Positions 5,910-10,789 of a stretch of 10,789 nt of DNA are shown here, in pieces (position 1 is the first letter of the stretch; each line of letters starts with the position of its first letter). The notes beneath the pieces are model-generated. The model ran no database searches and was not told where the DNA came from. It saw nothing but the letters and a program-made list of their open reading frames with translations. A program made the translations under genes and the position numbers. Where the stretch lies: contig JASFIT010000122.1 of NCBI GenBank assembly GCA_050122535.1, positions 1-10,789 on the forward strand, read 5' to 3'. This stretch comes from JASFEQ01 sp050122535. Lineage in GTDB: Bacteria; Desulfobacterota; DSM-4660; Desulfatiglandales; HGW-15.

Positions 5910-6200
5910 TTACGCGCATGGGCCATTAAGTACCGATATGGGCCCTGATGCCTTTTCTGTAATACCTGGCGGGAGGCCTTCGTCCTTTTCGCGGCTTATT
6001 AGTGGGGGAAACCGCAGCTCCCGACTTGTCGGGAGAATGCGGAGGGGGCAAAACTCCCCCGCAGATAAGTCGCTGAAAAGACCAGGCCGGGAGCCTCGGT
6101 ATGAAAGAAAAGGCATCAGGGGCCAACCATACAGCGTGAGCTGGGTTTTGGGCAACAGCCTGTAGAGACCTGTCGCCCCATTCCAAAGACCCACATCCAT
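5910..6200 (-). CDS. Small open frame (96 codons) running into a foldback element; possibly a broken gene
   Basis: The frame opens at ATG 6200-6198, seven bases after GGGAGG, an almost ideal ribosome binding site. A perfect TTGACA and a perfect TATAAT lie upstream, although too far apart. The first 25 residues or so (to about 6126) are ordinary sequence, beginning MDVGLWNGATGLYRLLP. The remaining residues are encoded by the inverted-repeat element at 5941-6124, and translation stops at 5912-5910. The protein resembles nothing I know, and both strands of the element are open, so the distal part is probably not selected as protein. The most likely reading is a genuine gene start whose body was replaced or interrupted by the element. 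A short functional protein, or a leader peptide with a large hairpin behind it, are alternatives. Confidence 0.35.
   Translation of the reverse strand: MDVGLWNGATGLYRLLPKTQLTLYGWPLMPFLSYRGSRPGLFSDLSAGEFCPLRILPTSRELRFPPLISREKDEGLPPGITEKASGPISVLNGPCA
5941..6124. repeat. Foldback (imperfect inverted repeat) element of about 184 bp
   Basis: The two halves are imperfect reverse complements along their whole length. The outer ends share GGCC(C)CTGATGCCTTTTCT (5941-5958 against 6124-6106). Inner segments align as CCTTTTC-GCGGCTTATTAG against CTTTTCAGCGACTTATCTG, and the centre is the perfect dyad CTCCCGAC-TT-GTCGGGAG at 6018-6035. The right arm is about 12 bases longer because of an insert near 6040-6060 that forms its own small G/C hairpin (GGGGG against CCCCC). 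As RNA or single-stranded DNA it would fold into one long, slightly bulged hairpin. There is no transposase and no evident target-site duplication. A non-autonomous MITE-like or REP-like element is the best guess. Confidence 0.7.
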
Positions 6201-6228
6201 ACTATTTCCTCCCTGCCCAAAAAAGGTC

Positions 6229-6262
6229 ATTATATACCTATACGCAGCCCCCCATTTGTCAA
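6229..6262 (-). promoter_or_regulatory. Promoter-like elements with abnormal spacing before the small frame at 6200
   Basis: Minus-strand TTGACA (6262-6257, 6/6) and TATAAT (6234-6229, 6/6) are present but 22 bases apart; using the overlapping TATATA (6236-6231) the spacing is 20. Spacers of 19-20 bases occur in MerR-type activated promoters, but no clear dyad is visible in the spacer here. Confidence 0.35.
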
Positions 6263-6329
6263 GGGTAAAGCCTTGGCTCACCCTTTCGCTCAACCTGTTC
6301 TGGAGCCTGAAGACCCGCCTTCAATCTGT

Positions 6330-6369
6330 ACAAAAAATGTCGGTTTTCACCAGTTTTGACGTTTTTTGT
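6330..6369. promoter_or_regulatory. Inverted repeat, possible enhancer site for the transglycosylase promoter
   Basis: ACAAAAAATGTC (6330-6341) and GACGTTTTTTGT (6358-6369) are reverse complements at 11 of 12 positions, 16 bases apart. The centre lies about 124 bases upstream of the start predicted from the -24/-12 promoter at 6447-6463, the usual place for sigma-54 activator sites. Confidence 0.4.
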
Positions 6370-6427
6370 CAGAATTGCCAATGCCTGGGTTAATCCTTTT
6401 TGATCTAAGACCTCGTATTTTATTGAT

Positions 6428-6447
6428 ATATCCTACTTCCAGGATAT
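6428..6447. promoter_or_regulatory. Inverted repeat abutting the transglycosylase -24 element
   Basis: A perfect 7-bp repeat ATATCCT-ACTTCC-AGGATAT ends one to two bases before the GG of the -24 element. A protein bound here would be expected to block or modulate polymerase binding. Confidence 0.35.
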
Positions 6448-6463
6448 CGGTACAAATCTTGCT
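6447..6463 (+). promoter_or_regulatory. Sigma-54-like (-24/-12) promoter for the transglycosylase gene
   Basis: TCGGTACAAATCTTGCT has GG (6449-6450) and GC (6461-6462) separated by 10 bases and TTGCT at -12. The main flaw is CGG in place of TGG at -24. The predicted start is near 6474, giving a leader of about 60 bases before the ATG at 6535. Confidence 0.45.
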
Positions 6464-6497
6464 TATTATTTTGGATTACACCCCAAAAAAACTGAAC

Positions 6498-6507
6498 ATT
6501 GATCAAT
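6498..6507. promoter_or_regulatory. ATTGATCAAT palindrome, copy 1
   Basis: A perfect 10-bp palindrome in the leader of the transglycosylase gene, 28-37 bases before its ATG. Identical copies lie at 8902-8911 and 9887-9896. It is a possible operator; no regulator is identified. Confidence 0.4.
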
Positions 6508-6534
6508 CCACATGACCTACAGAAAAGAGTTGTC

Positions 6535-8502
6535 ATGAAAAAGCACCATCTCATATCTAAATTGATTTATCTGCTTATTTTGGGCGGCTTGCTTCTATTT
6601 GGGGCGCCATCTGCTGCCTCAGAGCTCTTTCCCATGTATCCCTGTATCGAGCCGAACGTCTGGTTCTGGATAGAAGCCTACAGCAACTATTCGACCGCAG
6701 AGGGCATTATCCATGACAGCAACAATCTGAATATTATTTATGATGTCATTGAGTTACGGCCACCTGAAAAGCACGGAGCCAGGAAGGTAAACAGGAAACG
6801 GATCAAAAAAGCCAAGAGGAAATATAAACGTATATTGAGTAAACTGGCGAAGAATCCTTCCGCCCAGGACCCGGAGGCAAGATTTGTTGCGGCCCTATTC
6901 GGTCCTAATGCGGTTCCAGCCGATTTCCGAAGGGCTATGTACAATATTCGCTGCCAGACTGGCCAGAGGGATCGCTTTGTGAAGGGACTTATTCGTTCTG
7001 GCGCCTATATTGAGGAGATTAGGGAAATCTTTCGCGCAGAAGGTCTGCCCGAAGACCTTGCCTATCTGCCTCACGTGGAGTCTTCATTCAATCCCAAAGC
7101 GTACAGCAAATTCGGTGCTGCAGGCATCTGGCAATTCACGCACTCAACCGGCAAGCGGTTTATGACGATTGGCTATGCCATGGATGAACGAAGGGATCCC
7201 ATTCGATCCTCCAGGGCCGCGGCAAAATTGCTGAAGCAGAATTATGAAAAGCTGGGAAACTGGCCCATGGCCATTACCGCTTACAATCACGGCGTCACGG
7301 GTATGCTACGGGCAAAGAGATCCAAGGGCAGCTATGAGGAGATTTTCAAGCACTATAAGAGAAGGCGCTTTAAGTTCGCCTCCAGGAATTTCTATGCCGA
7401 ATTCCTGGCTGCCAGAGAAGTGGCAAAAAACTATAGACGGTATTTTGGCCTGCTCCAACTGGACAAGCCGCGTGACACGCGGGAAGTGCTTTTGGAGGGT
7501 TATACCACCATGGCCGACCTCTCCCGCCATTTTCAAGTGGACGTGGAAACCATCCACAGCCTGAATCCCGCGTTGCGCCGGCCCGTACTCAAGAACCAAA
7601 AGTATGTCCCTAAGGGATATGCATTGCGCTTGCCGGCCCATGCTGTGGAAGGAAAACGGGTTGCTTCTGCCGAAATGTTGGAGAGCATCTACAGGCTTCG
7701 CCAGAAACCGAGCCGCTTCTATCGCGTAAAGCGGGGGGACACCGTTGGTGAGATCGCGCAGATGCACGGGCTCAAGGTCTCTGACCTGATCGTGGCCAAC
7801 AACCTCGATTCCAGGGCCACAATCTATATCAATCAGAACCTGCGGCTCCCTTTGCGGGGTGAAAAGCTCGAGAAGGTAGAGGCCACGCCTAAAATTTCAC
7901 CTCAACTCGCCTCTGTAAGTGAGACCCAGTCAAAAAAGGTTGCCGTCATCCCACCCGAGAAAAAACAGCCCAAGTTCGAGGGAGAGACGCCTGCTTCTGA
8001 TTTGCCGGTTACCCCGGCCGTGGTCGTGGGCAACCTGGAAGTGGAGCATGTGATTACGGAGGATGGCAGAAAGATTGGCGTTATTCGGGTGGAGCTGGAA
8101 GAAACACTGGGTCATTATGCGGATTGGCTTCGCGTTCCCACCTGGGCGATCCGGCGCTTGAACGGCTTGCGTTATGGGAAGTTCTTGCGAATTCATCAGA
8201 AAGTCAAAATACCGCTGGATAACGTCTCAAGAGAACAATTTGAACAAGCCCGAATAGAATTTCACCAGGAGCTTCAAGAGGACTTTTTCAGTGTCTACAA
8301 AATTGAGTCTGTGCAGATCTATCGGGTCAAGAACGGTGACAACATCTGGACACTCTGCAATGAAGTGTTCAAACTACCGCTCTGGTTAGTGAAGAAATAT
8401 AACCCGGATGTGGATTTCTACAACTTGCGCCGGTCGGAGAAGCTGGCAATTCCCGTGGTGGAAAAACGGAGCGAAACCCCTAGCGAGACCAGGGAACTCT
8501 AG
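6535..8502 (+). CDS. mltD: MltD-like membrane-bound/secreted lytic transglycosylase with LysM repeats
   Basis: A predicted periplasmic wall hydrolase of 655 residues that cleaves the MurNAc-GlcNAc bond of peptidoglycan to give 1,6-anhydro ends. Residues 1-28 are a signal peptide (basic MKKHH, a hydrophobic core, APSAA before the likely cut); there is no lipobox cysteine, unlike E. coli MltD. Residues about 160-300 are the SLT family 1 domain: LPHVESSFNP holds the catalytic glutamate (Glu182), followed by YSKFGAAGIWQF and AITAYNHG. Then come a LysM-like segment (about 325-368) and peptidoglycan-binding LysM modules near 396-439, 505-562 (degenerate) and 596-641, with a Lys/Pro-rich linker near 450-490. 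The length exceeds E. coli MltD because of the extra modules. The ATG at 6535 was preferred to an upstream in-frame TTG (6499) because it starts a proper signal peptide and follows AAAAGAG. It is the only large plus-strand gene here and has its own control region. Confidence 0.9.
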   Translation: MKKHHLISKLIYLLILGGLLLFGAPSAASELFPMYPCIEPNVWFWIEAYSNYSTAEGIIHDSNNLNIIYDVIELRPPEKHGARKVNRKRIKKAKRKYKRILSKLAKNPSAQDPEARFVAALFGPNAVPADFRRAMYNIRCQTGQRDRFVKGLIRSGAYIEEIREIFRAEGLPEDLAYLPHVESSFNPKAYSKFGAAGIWQFTHSTGKRFMTIGYAMDERRDPIRSSRAAAKLLKQNYEKLGNWPMAITAYNHGVTGMLRAKRSKGSYEEIFKHYKRRRFKFASRNFYAEFLAAREVAKNYRRYFGLLQLDKPRDTREVLLEGYTTMADLSRHFQVDVETIHSLNPALRRPVLKNQKYVPKGYALRLPAHAVEGKRVASAEMLESIYRLRQKPSRFYRVKRGDTVGEIAQMHGLKVSDLIVANNLDSRATIYINQNLRLPLRGEKLEKVEATPKISPQLASVSETQSKKVAVIPPEKKQPKFEGETPASDLPVTPAVVVGNLEVEHVITEDGRKIGVIRVELEETLGHYADWLRVPTWAIRRLNGLRYGKFLRIHQKVKIPLDNVSREQFEQARIEFHQELQEDFFSVYKIESVQIYRVKNGDNIWTLCNEVFKLPLWLVKKYNPDVDFYNLRRSEKLAIPVVEKRSETPSETREL

Positions 8503-8528
8503 TCTGGCAACTTTCCTATTTCTTTATC

Positions 8529-8534
8529 TTGACA
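8529..8534 (+). promoter_or_regulatory. Possible -35 element for the small basic protein gene
   Basis: A perfect TTGACA lies 110 bases before the GTG at 8645, but no good -10 follows at 16-18 bases (the best is TAACTT). It suggests independent transcription only weakly. Confidence 0.2.
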
Positions 8535-8604
8535 TCTGTGATACGCTTATTAACTTCCAACTAACAGGAAAAGTAACTCCCTAATCCCATTTGTTTAGTG
8601 CAGG

Positions 8605-8619
8605 ACATCTCCTAGATGT
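8605..8619 (+). promoter_or_regulatory. Small hairpin in the leader of the small basic protein gene
   Basis: A perfect repeat ACATCT-CCT-AGATGT lies 25 bases before the GTG at 8645. It could be an operator or an RNA hairpin near the ribosome binding site. Confidence 0.3.
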
Positions 8620-8644
8620 TTCGGCATGGAAAGGAAAAGGCCTC

Positions 8645-8785
8645 GTGATAATTAGGTGTATGCATGGTCTGATTGAAGGACAGTGCAGCGTTTGTCAGAA
8701 AATGGTTGAAAAGGGGCAAACCGAAAAGCTGCAAACAGCATCGAATAAGCCATCCCATAAAAAGAGAAAAAAGCTCAAGAATTAG
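8645..8785 (+). CDS. Tiny basic protein with a putative zinc-binding Cys/His cluster
   Basis: A 46-residue frame of unknown family. The N-terminal part reads MIIRCMHGLIEGQCSVCQ and has Cys5, His7, Cys14 and Cys17, a C-x-H-x6-C-x2-C arrangement suited to binding one zinc ion. The C-terminal half is strongly basic (HKKRKKLKN at the end), suggesting nucleic-acid contact. The GTG at 8645 was chosen because AAGGAAAAGG ends four bases upstream. The frame is open upstream to a TTG at 8591 that would add 18 residues without a good ribosome binding site, and a further ATG lies at 8660. It lies 142 bases after the transglycosylase stop on the same strand, so readthrough is possible. A transcription regulator or a metal-dependent RNA-binding protein are guesses only. 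Confidence 0.55.
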   Translation: MIIRCMHGLIEGQCSVCQKMVEKGQTEKLQTASNKPSHKKRKKLKN

Positions 8786-8864
8786 TATCTGCCAATCAGA
8801 AACGATAAACTCCCTTAGCATCCCCCCCCCAAGTCCACCGTCTAATTTGGGTTATAAGACTCAA

Positions 8865-8899
8865 ATAAAAAAGGCAGGGACATTTCTGTCCCTACCTTT
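8865..8899 (-). terminator. Terminator of the ASH-domain protein gene
   Basis: AGGGACA (8876-8882) and TGTCCCT (8887-8893) form a perfect 7-bp stem, extended by AAGG/CCTT past one mismatch. On the minus strand it is followed by six T residues (to 8867). It lies 42 bases beyond the stop codon at 8941. The plus-strand T tract is short, so any effect on plus-strand transcripts would be weaker. Confidence 0.75.
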
Positions 8900-8901
8900 A
8901 G

Positions 8902-8911
8902 ATTGATCAAT
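8902..8911. promoter_or_regulatory. ATTGATCAAT palindrome, copy 2
   Basis: A perfect 10-bp palindrome, here extended to 12 bp (GATTGATCAATC, 8901-8912), between the stop codon and terminator of the ASH-domain gene. Confidence 0.35.
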
Positions 8912-8940
8912 CGAGAAAATGAGCGTGGCGAGGAGCCGAT

Positions 8941-9726
8941 TTATCTACGACTGAGCAACCACCACCAAGGTATACTTCCTCTTTTAGACCTTTTGCGTTC
9001 CTTCCATTTTTTGATGACTCTCTGCATTTTTTCCCTCGCCGCGGCCCTTACGAGTTTCCCCTTCTCTCCCCCTGTGATGTCTCCTGCTCTACAGAGCTCT
9101 CCTGTCACCCGCGCAATGCAACGTACCAGTTTGCCGTGGTTCTTCAATCCATCTTTATTATCACAGTGATCGATCATCTCTTGAAGAGTAGAGGTCTCGT
9201 TCTCACCTATTTCTACGGGTCTATCTATGACACTTGTGGTAGTGCTGCCAATGACAATCGGTTCAAAAGTCTGGGTAACCTCCTCAATCCCATTGCCATT
9301 GAAGTTTATCTCTACCAGACCACCCTCAGACCCATAATACGTGATTTGCAGCGCCGCGTTGCATGCACCAGGAGCGGATGGCGTGTAAGTCACCTCCACA
9401 TCCAAGCTATCGCCCGGCTGAAAGTTGGCTACTGAACTAGGGCCATTGTATGTGAATTCGCTCGTACAGGTGGCGCCCGGATTCAAGAGCAGGGTTACAT
9501 AGTATATCGATGTCGGACTTTGATTGGTGATTCCCACAGAAGTTGTCTTAAGATCTCCCAGCACCACATCTCCCAATTCCACAGTGAGCAGTGTATTTCC
9601 ACCCTCAGTGAGCACTGCATCGAGATTCTGGTCCTCACCCCGCGCGAGACCTGGAAAAAACATGCCACAAACAATTAAGGCCACGAAAATGGTTACCATC
9701 CTCATGGCCATACGCTTTTTAACCAT
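8941..9726 (-). CDS. Secreted choice-of-anchor/ASH-domain protein
   Basis: A predicted exported protein of 261 residues. Residues 1-30 look like a signal peptide (MVKKRMAMRM, then a hydrophobic core, likely cut after LARG). Residues about 45-148 match the immunoglobulin-like choice-of-anchor D / ASH (ASPM-SPD-2-Hydin) pattern: VVLGDLKTTSVGITNQS, then PGDSLDVEVTYTPSAPG, ending in VEINFNGNGIE. Such domains are structural or adhesive. A low-complexity Thr/Glu linker follows, then a cysteine-bearing helical segment (NHGKLVRCIARVTGELCRAG, about 196-215, with ITGGEKGKLVRAAAREK after it). The tail is very basic with a WWW triplet (SIPWWWLLSRR). No sortase or PEP-CTERM anchor is seen. The ATG at 9726 follows a GGGGGG tract at a good distance. 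A -24/-12 promoter at 9870-9886 and the terminator at 8865-8899 make it a single-gene unit with a leader of about 133 bases. Confidence 0.8.
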   Translation of the reverse strand: MVKKRMAMRMVTIFVALIVCGMFFPGLARGEDQNLDAVLTEGGNTLLTVELGDVVLGDLKTTSVGITNQSPTSIYYVTLLLNPGATCTSEFTYNGPSSVANFQPGDSLDVEVTYTPSAPGACNAALQITYYGSEGGLVEINFNGNGIEEVTQTFEPIVIGSTTTSVIDRPVEIGENETSTLQEMIDHCDNKDGLKNHGKLVRCIARVTGELCRAGDITGGEKGKLVRAAAREKMQRVIKKWKERKRSKRGSIPWWWLLSRR

Positions 9727-9869
9727 TTTCTAACCCCCCTTTTAGTGAAATTCCGCCCCCCTGTTATGGGCTCATACCTCTTGGAGCCAATTGGGAGCGC
9801 GCTTTTGGGAGCATCCCCCCTGGTCAGCTCGCCAAAAGAAACGATTGAAGTACTCTGGGGGTTAAAAAC

Positions 9870-9886
9870 TGCAAATCTTGTTCCAA
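9870..9886 (-). promoter_or_regulatory. Sigma-54-like (-24/-12) promoter for the ASH-domain gene
   Basis: The minus-strand sequence TTGGAACAAGATTTGCA keeps TGG, AC and TTGCA with GG and GC exactly 10 bases apart. It differs from the TGGCACG-N4-TTGCA consensus at only two defined positions and is the best of the three such sites here. The start would be near 9859. Confidence 0.6.
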
Positions 9887-9896
9887 ATTGATCAAT
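9887..9896. promoter_or_regulatory. ATTGATCAAT palindrome, copy 3
   Basis: A perfect 10-bp palindrome, extended to 12 bp (AATTGATCAATT, 9886-9897), directly upstream of the -24 element of the ASH-domain gene. Confidence 0.4.
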
Positions 9897-9965
9897 TCAG
9901 AAATATGATTTTAATATCAGTAAGTTACGGGAATACTGCATTTGTGCACCGTGACCACATCACCC

Positions 9966-9987
9966 TGATATTTGCATAAAAATATCA
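9966..9987. promoter_or_regulatory. Inverted repeat, possible enhancer site for the ASH-domain promoter
   Basis: A perfect 8-bp inverted repeat TGATATTT-GCATAA-AAATATCA is centred about 117 bases upstream of the predicted start at 9859. It is AT-rich, so chance is harder to exclude than for GC-richer dyads. Confidence 0.4.
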
Positions 9988-10038
9988 CATCAAGGGATAC
10001 AGGTGAGAAAGGTCCGTAAAGCTCGGAATGGTTGGGCG

Positions 10039-10789
10039 CTACTCTTTCTTCTCCTTGGTCACACTGGCCATTTCTTCCAAAATTTTCTCTAAGCTTTCCA
10101 ATTCCCTGCCGTACGCGGCCCAATTCCCTTGGCGCATATATGCCTTGGCCCTGTTGTAGTGCTCCAGAGCGGACACACCCAGGTTTGAAATATCCTCCGT
10201 TGGAGGCATAGACGGGGCAGCCAATGGTTTGGCGACTATTTCCCCACCCAATACGCTGTTCAAGGCCGAATCAAGATTTTCCTCCATAACCAGGCGATTG
10301 CCAAAGGCCACAATAACCCTTTTCAATTCCGGGATGGAAGCAGCCCTCCTTGGTCCTTGTGAAGCACCTGGCCCCCCTCTTCTGCGGGGTCTTCCAAAAC
10401 CGCCGGGTTGAGGGGATCCTGCTGAGGTCATTTCGGTCTCTTCCTGTTTTGCCTCCAGGTAAACCGGCTCCACATAGATAAATGTATCACTGAGGGGAAT
10501 CGCCAAAAGGTTGCCCCGTATGACTCTGGACCCTCTCTGGCCCCACAGGCTCAACTCCCGGGAGATCTCCGTCTGCTGATCCACCCTGGCTTCAATCTGC
10601 ATCGGTCCGTAGACCAGTTTTTCCTTGGGTAATTTGTATACCAGCAGGTTTCCGTAGCCTGGAAGGTCACATCTGGCAGCCAGCCACCCGATCATGTTAT
10701 CCTTCTTGGAAGGGGTAAAAGGGAGCATCAGGAGAAACTCCTCCTTCTCCGCTTCGGGCAGTTTTATGATGATATAGTACGGTTCCATT
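10039..10789 (-). CDS. UPF0182 family membrane protein, C-terminal part (cut by window edge)
   Basis: The last 250 residues of a UPF0182 (COG1615) protein, a large integral membrane family of unknown biochemical role. Family-typical stretches are visible: YYIIIKLPEAEKEEFLLMLP, then FTPSKKDNMIGWLAARCD, YGPMQIEARVDQQTEIS, LWGQRGSRVIRGNLLAIPL, YVEPVYLEA, and PELKRVIVAFGNRLVMEENL. These form the soluble domain that follows the membrane spans. The full protein normally has about 900 residues or more, so most of it lies beyond position 10789; the ATG near 10788 is internal. A Gly/Pro/Arg-rich insert (about 122-145 in the visible part) separates the conserved blocks. The end carries a short helical segment (ALEHYNRAKAYMRQGNWAAYGRELESLEK in two pieces), resembling a single TPR-like pair, and a charged tail. 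Confidence 0.93.
   Translation of the reverse strand, partial: MEPYYIIIKLPEAEKEEFLLMLPFTPSKKDNMIGWLAARCDLPGYGNLLVYKLPKEKLVYGPMQIEARVDQQTEISRELSLWGQRGSRVIRGNLLAIPLSDTFIYVEPVYLEAKQEETEMTSAGSPQPGGFGRPRRRGGPGASQGPRRAASIPELKRVIVAFGNRLVMEENLDSALNSVLGGEIVAKPLAAPSMPPTEDISNLGVSALEHYNRAKAYMRQGNWAAYGRELESLEKILEEMASVTKEKKE

Larger units (their letters stand above)
9727..10038. other. Intergenic region: leader and control region of the ASH-domain gene
   Basis: No gene is seen. On the minus strand it holds, in order of transcription, the inverted repeat at 9966-9987, the palindrome and -24/-12 promoter at 9870-9897, and a GC-rich leader. The leader contains three GGGGGG tracts (9820-9815, 9761-9756 and 9739-9734, the last being the ribosome binding site), three short GCTCC(C)A repeats (9812-9781) and a GGCTC/GAGCC hairpin (9788-9769). 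No convincing terminator follows the UPF0182 gene. Confidence 0.5.

Noticed and set aside
5938..6165. 75-codon plus-strand frame in the foldback element
   Set aside because: It is the mirror of the minus-strand frame, produced by the inverted repeat; no ribosome binding site.
8822..8830. Run of nine C residues as a phase-variation tract
   Set aside because: It lies between genes and outside any supported reading frame or promoter spacer, so slippage would have no evident effect.
9966..9987. Inverted repeat as a terminator for the UPF0182 gene
   Set aside because: AT-rich stem with no T tract after it on the minus strand; an enhancer or operator role fits better.

Overview
The window reads as a bacterial chromosome segment of moderate GC content. 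The gene set is PrmA-like methyltransferase, PilZ protein, PNT-class alanine dehydrogenase, LysM-bearing MltD-type transglycosylase and a UPF0182 membrane protein. Together with several -24/-12 (sigma-54-like) promoters, this suits a Gram-negative, probably a deltaproteobacterium in the broad sense (Desulfobacterota). That placement is inference; no rRNA or other marker is present. No tRNA, rRNA, CRISPR array, transposase or phage gene was recognised.

Layout. At the left edge is the start of a prmA-like gene (minus, cut by the edge), then a PilZ gene (minus, 643-1026). From about 1030 to 2430 there is almost no conventional coding sequence but much signal, nearly all on the minus strand: a sigma-70-like promoter for the PilZ gene; a short transcription unit with a near-consensus promoter and terminator (about 1236-1331, candidate small RNA); a pair of diverged tandem repeats, one set upstream of each of those two promoters; a 28-residue membrane peptide with a strong ribosome binding site and a -24/-12 promoter; a cluster of dyad repeats; and a second candidate small RNA ending at a strong terminator (about 2073-2278). 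Next come a small membrane protein gene and the alanine dehydrogenase gene ald (both minus), then a 619-residue NERD-nuclease/UvrD-type helicase (minus).

The gap between the helicase and the transglycosylase gene (5825-6534) holds a foldback element of about 184 bp made of two imperfect inverted arms. A small minus-strand reading frame with an excellent ribosome binding site runs into it. The same gap holds the apparent control region of the plus-strand transglycosylase gene (6535-8502), followed by a tiny basic protein with a possible zinc site (8645-8785). The right part has a secreted choice-of-anchor/ASH-domain protein (minus, 8941-9726), with its own -24/-12 promoter and a clear terminator, and the C-terminal part of a UPF0182 membrane protein (minus, cut by the right edge).

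Two themes may link the genes. Three promoters (for the 28-residue peptide, the transglycosylase and the ASH protein) have GG-N10-GC spacing with a TTGC -12 element, and each has inverted repeats centred about 108-129 bp upstream of the predicted start, where sigma-54 activators usually bind. The 10-bp palindrome ATTGATCAAT occurs three times, all around the transglycosylase and ASH genes. All three products are predicted to be membrane, secreted or wall-acting, so a shared envelope regulon is possible but unproven.
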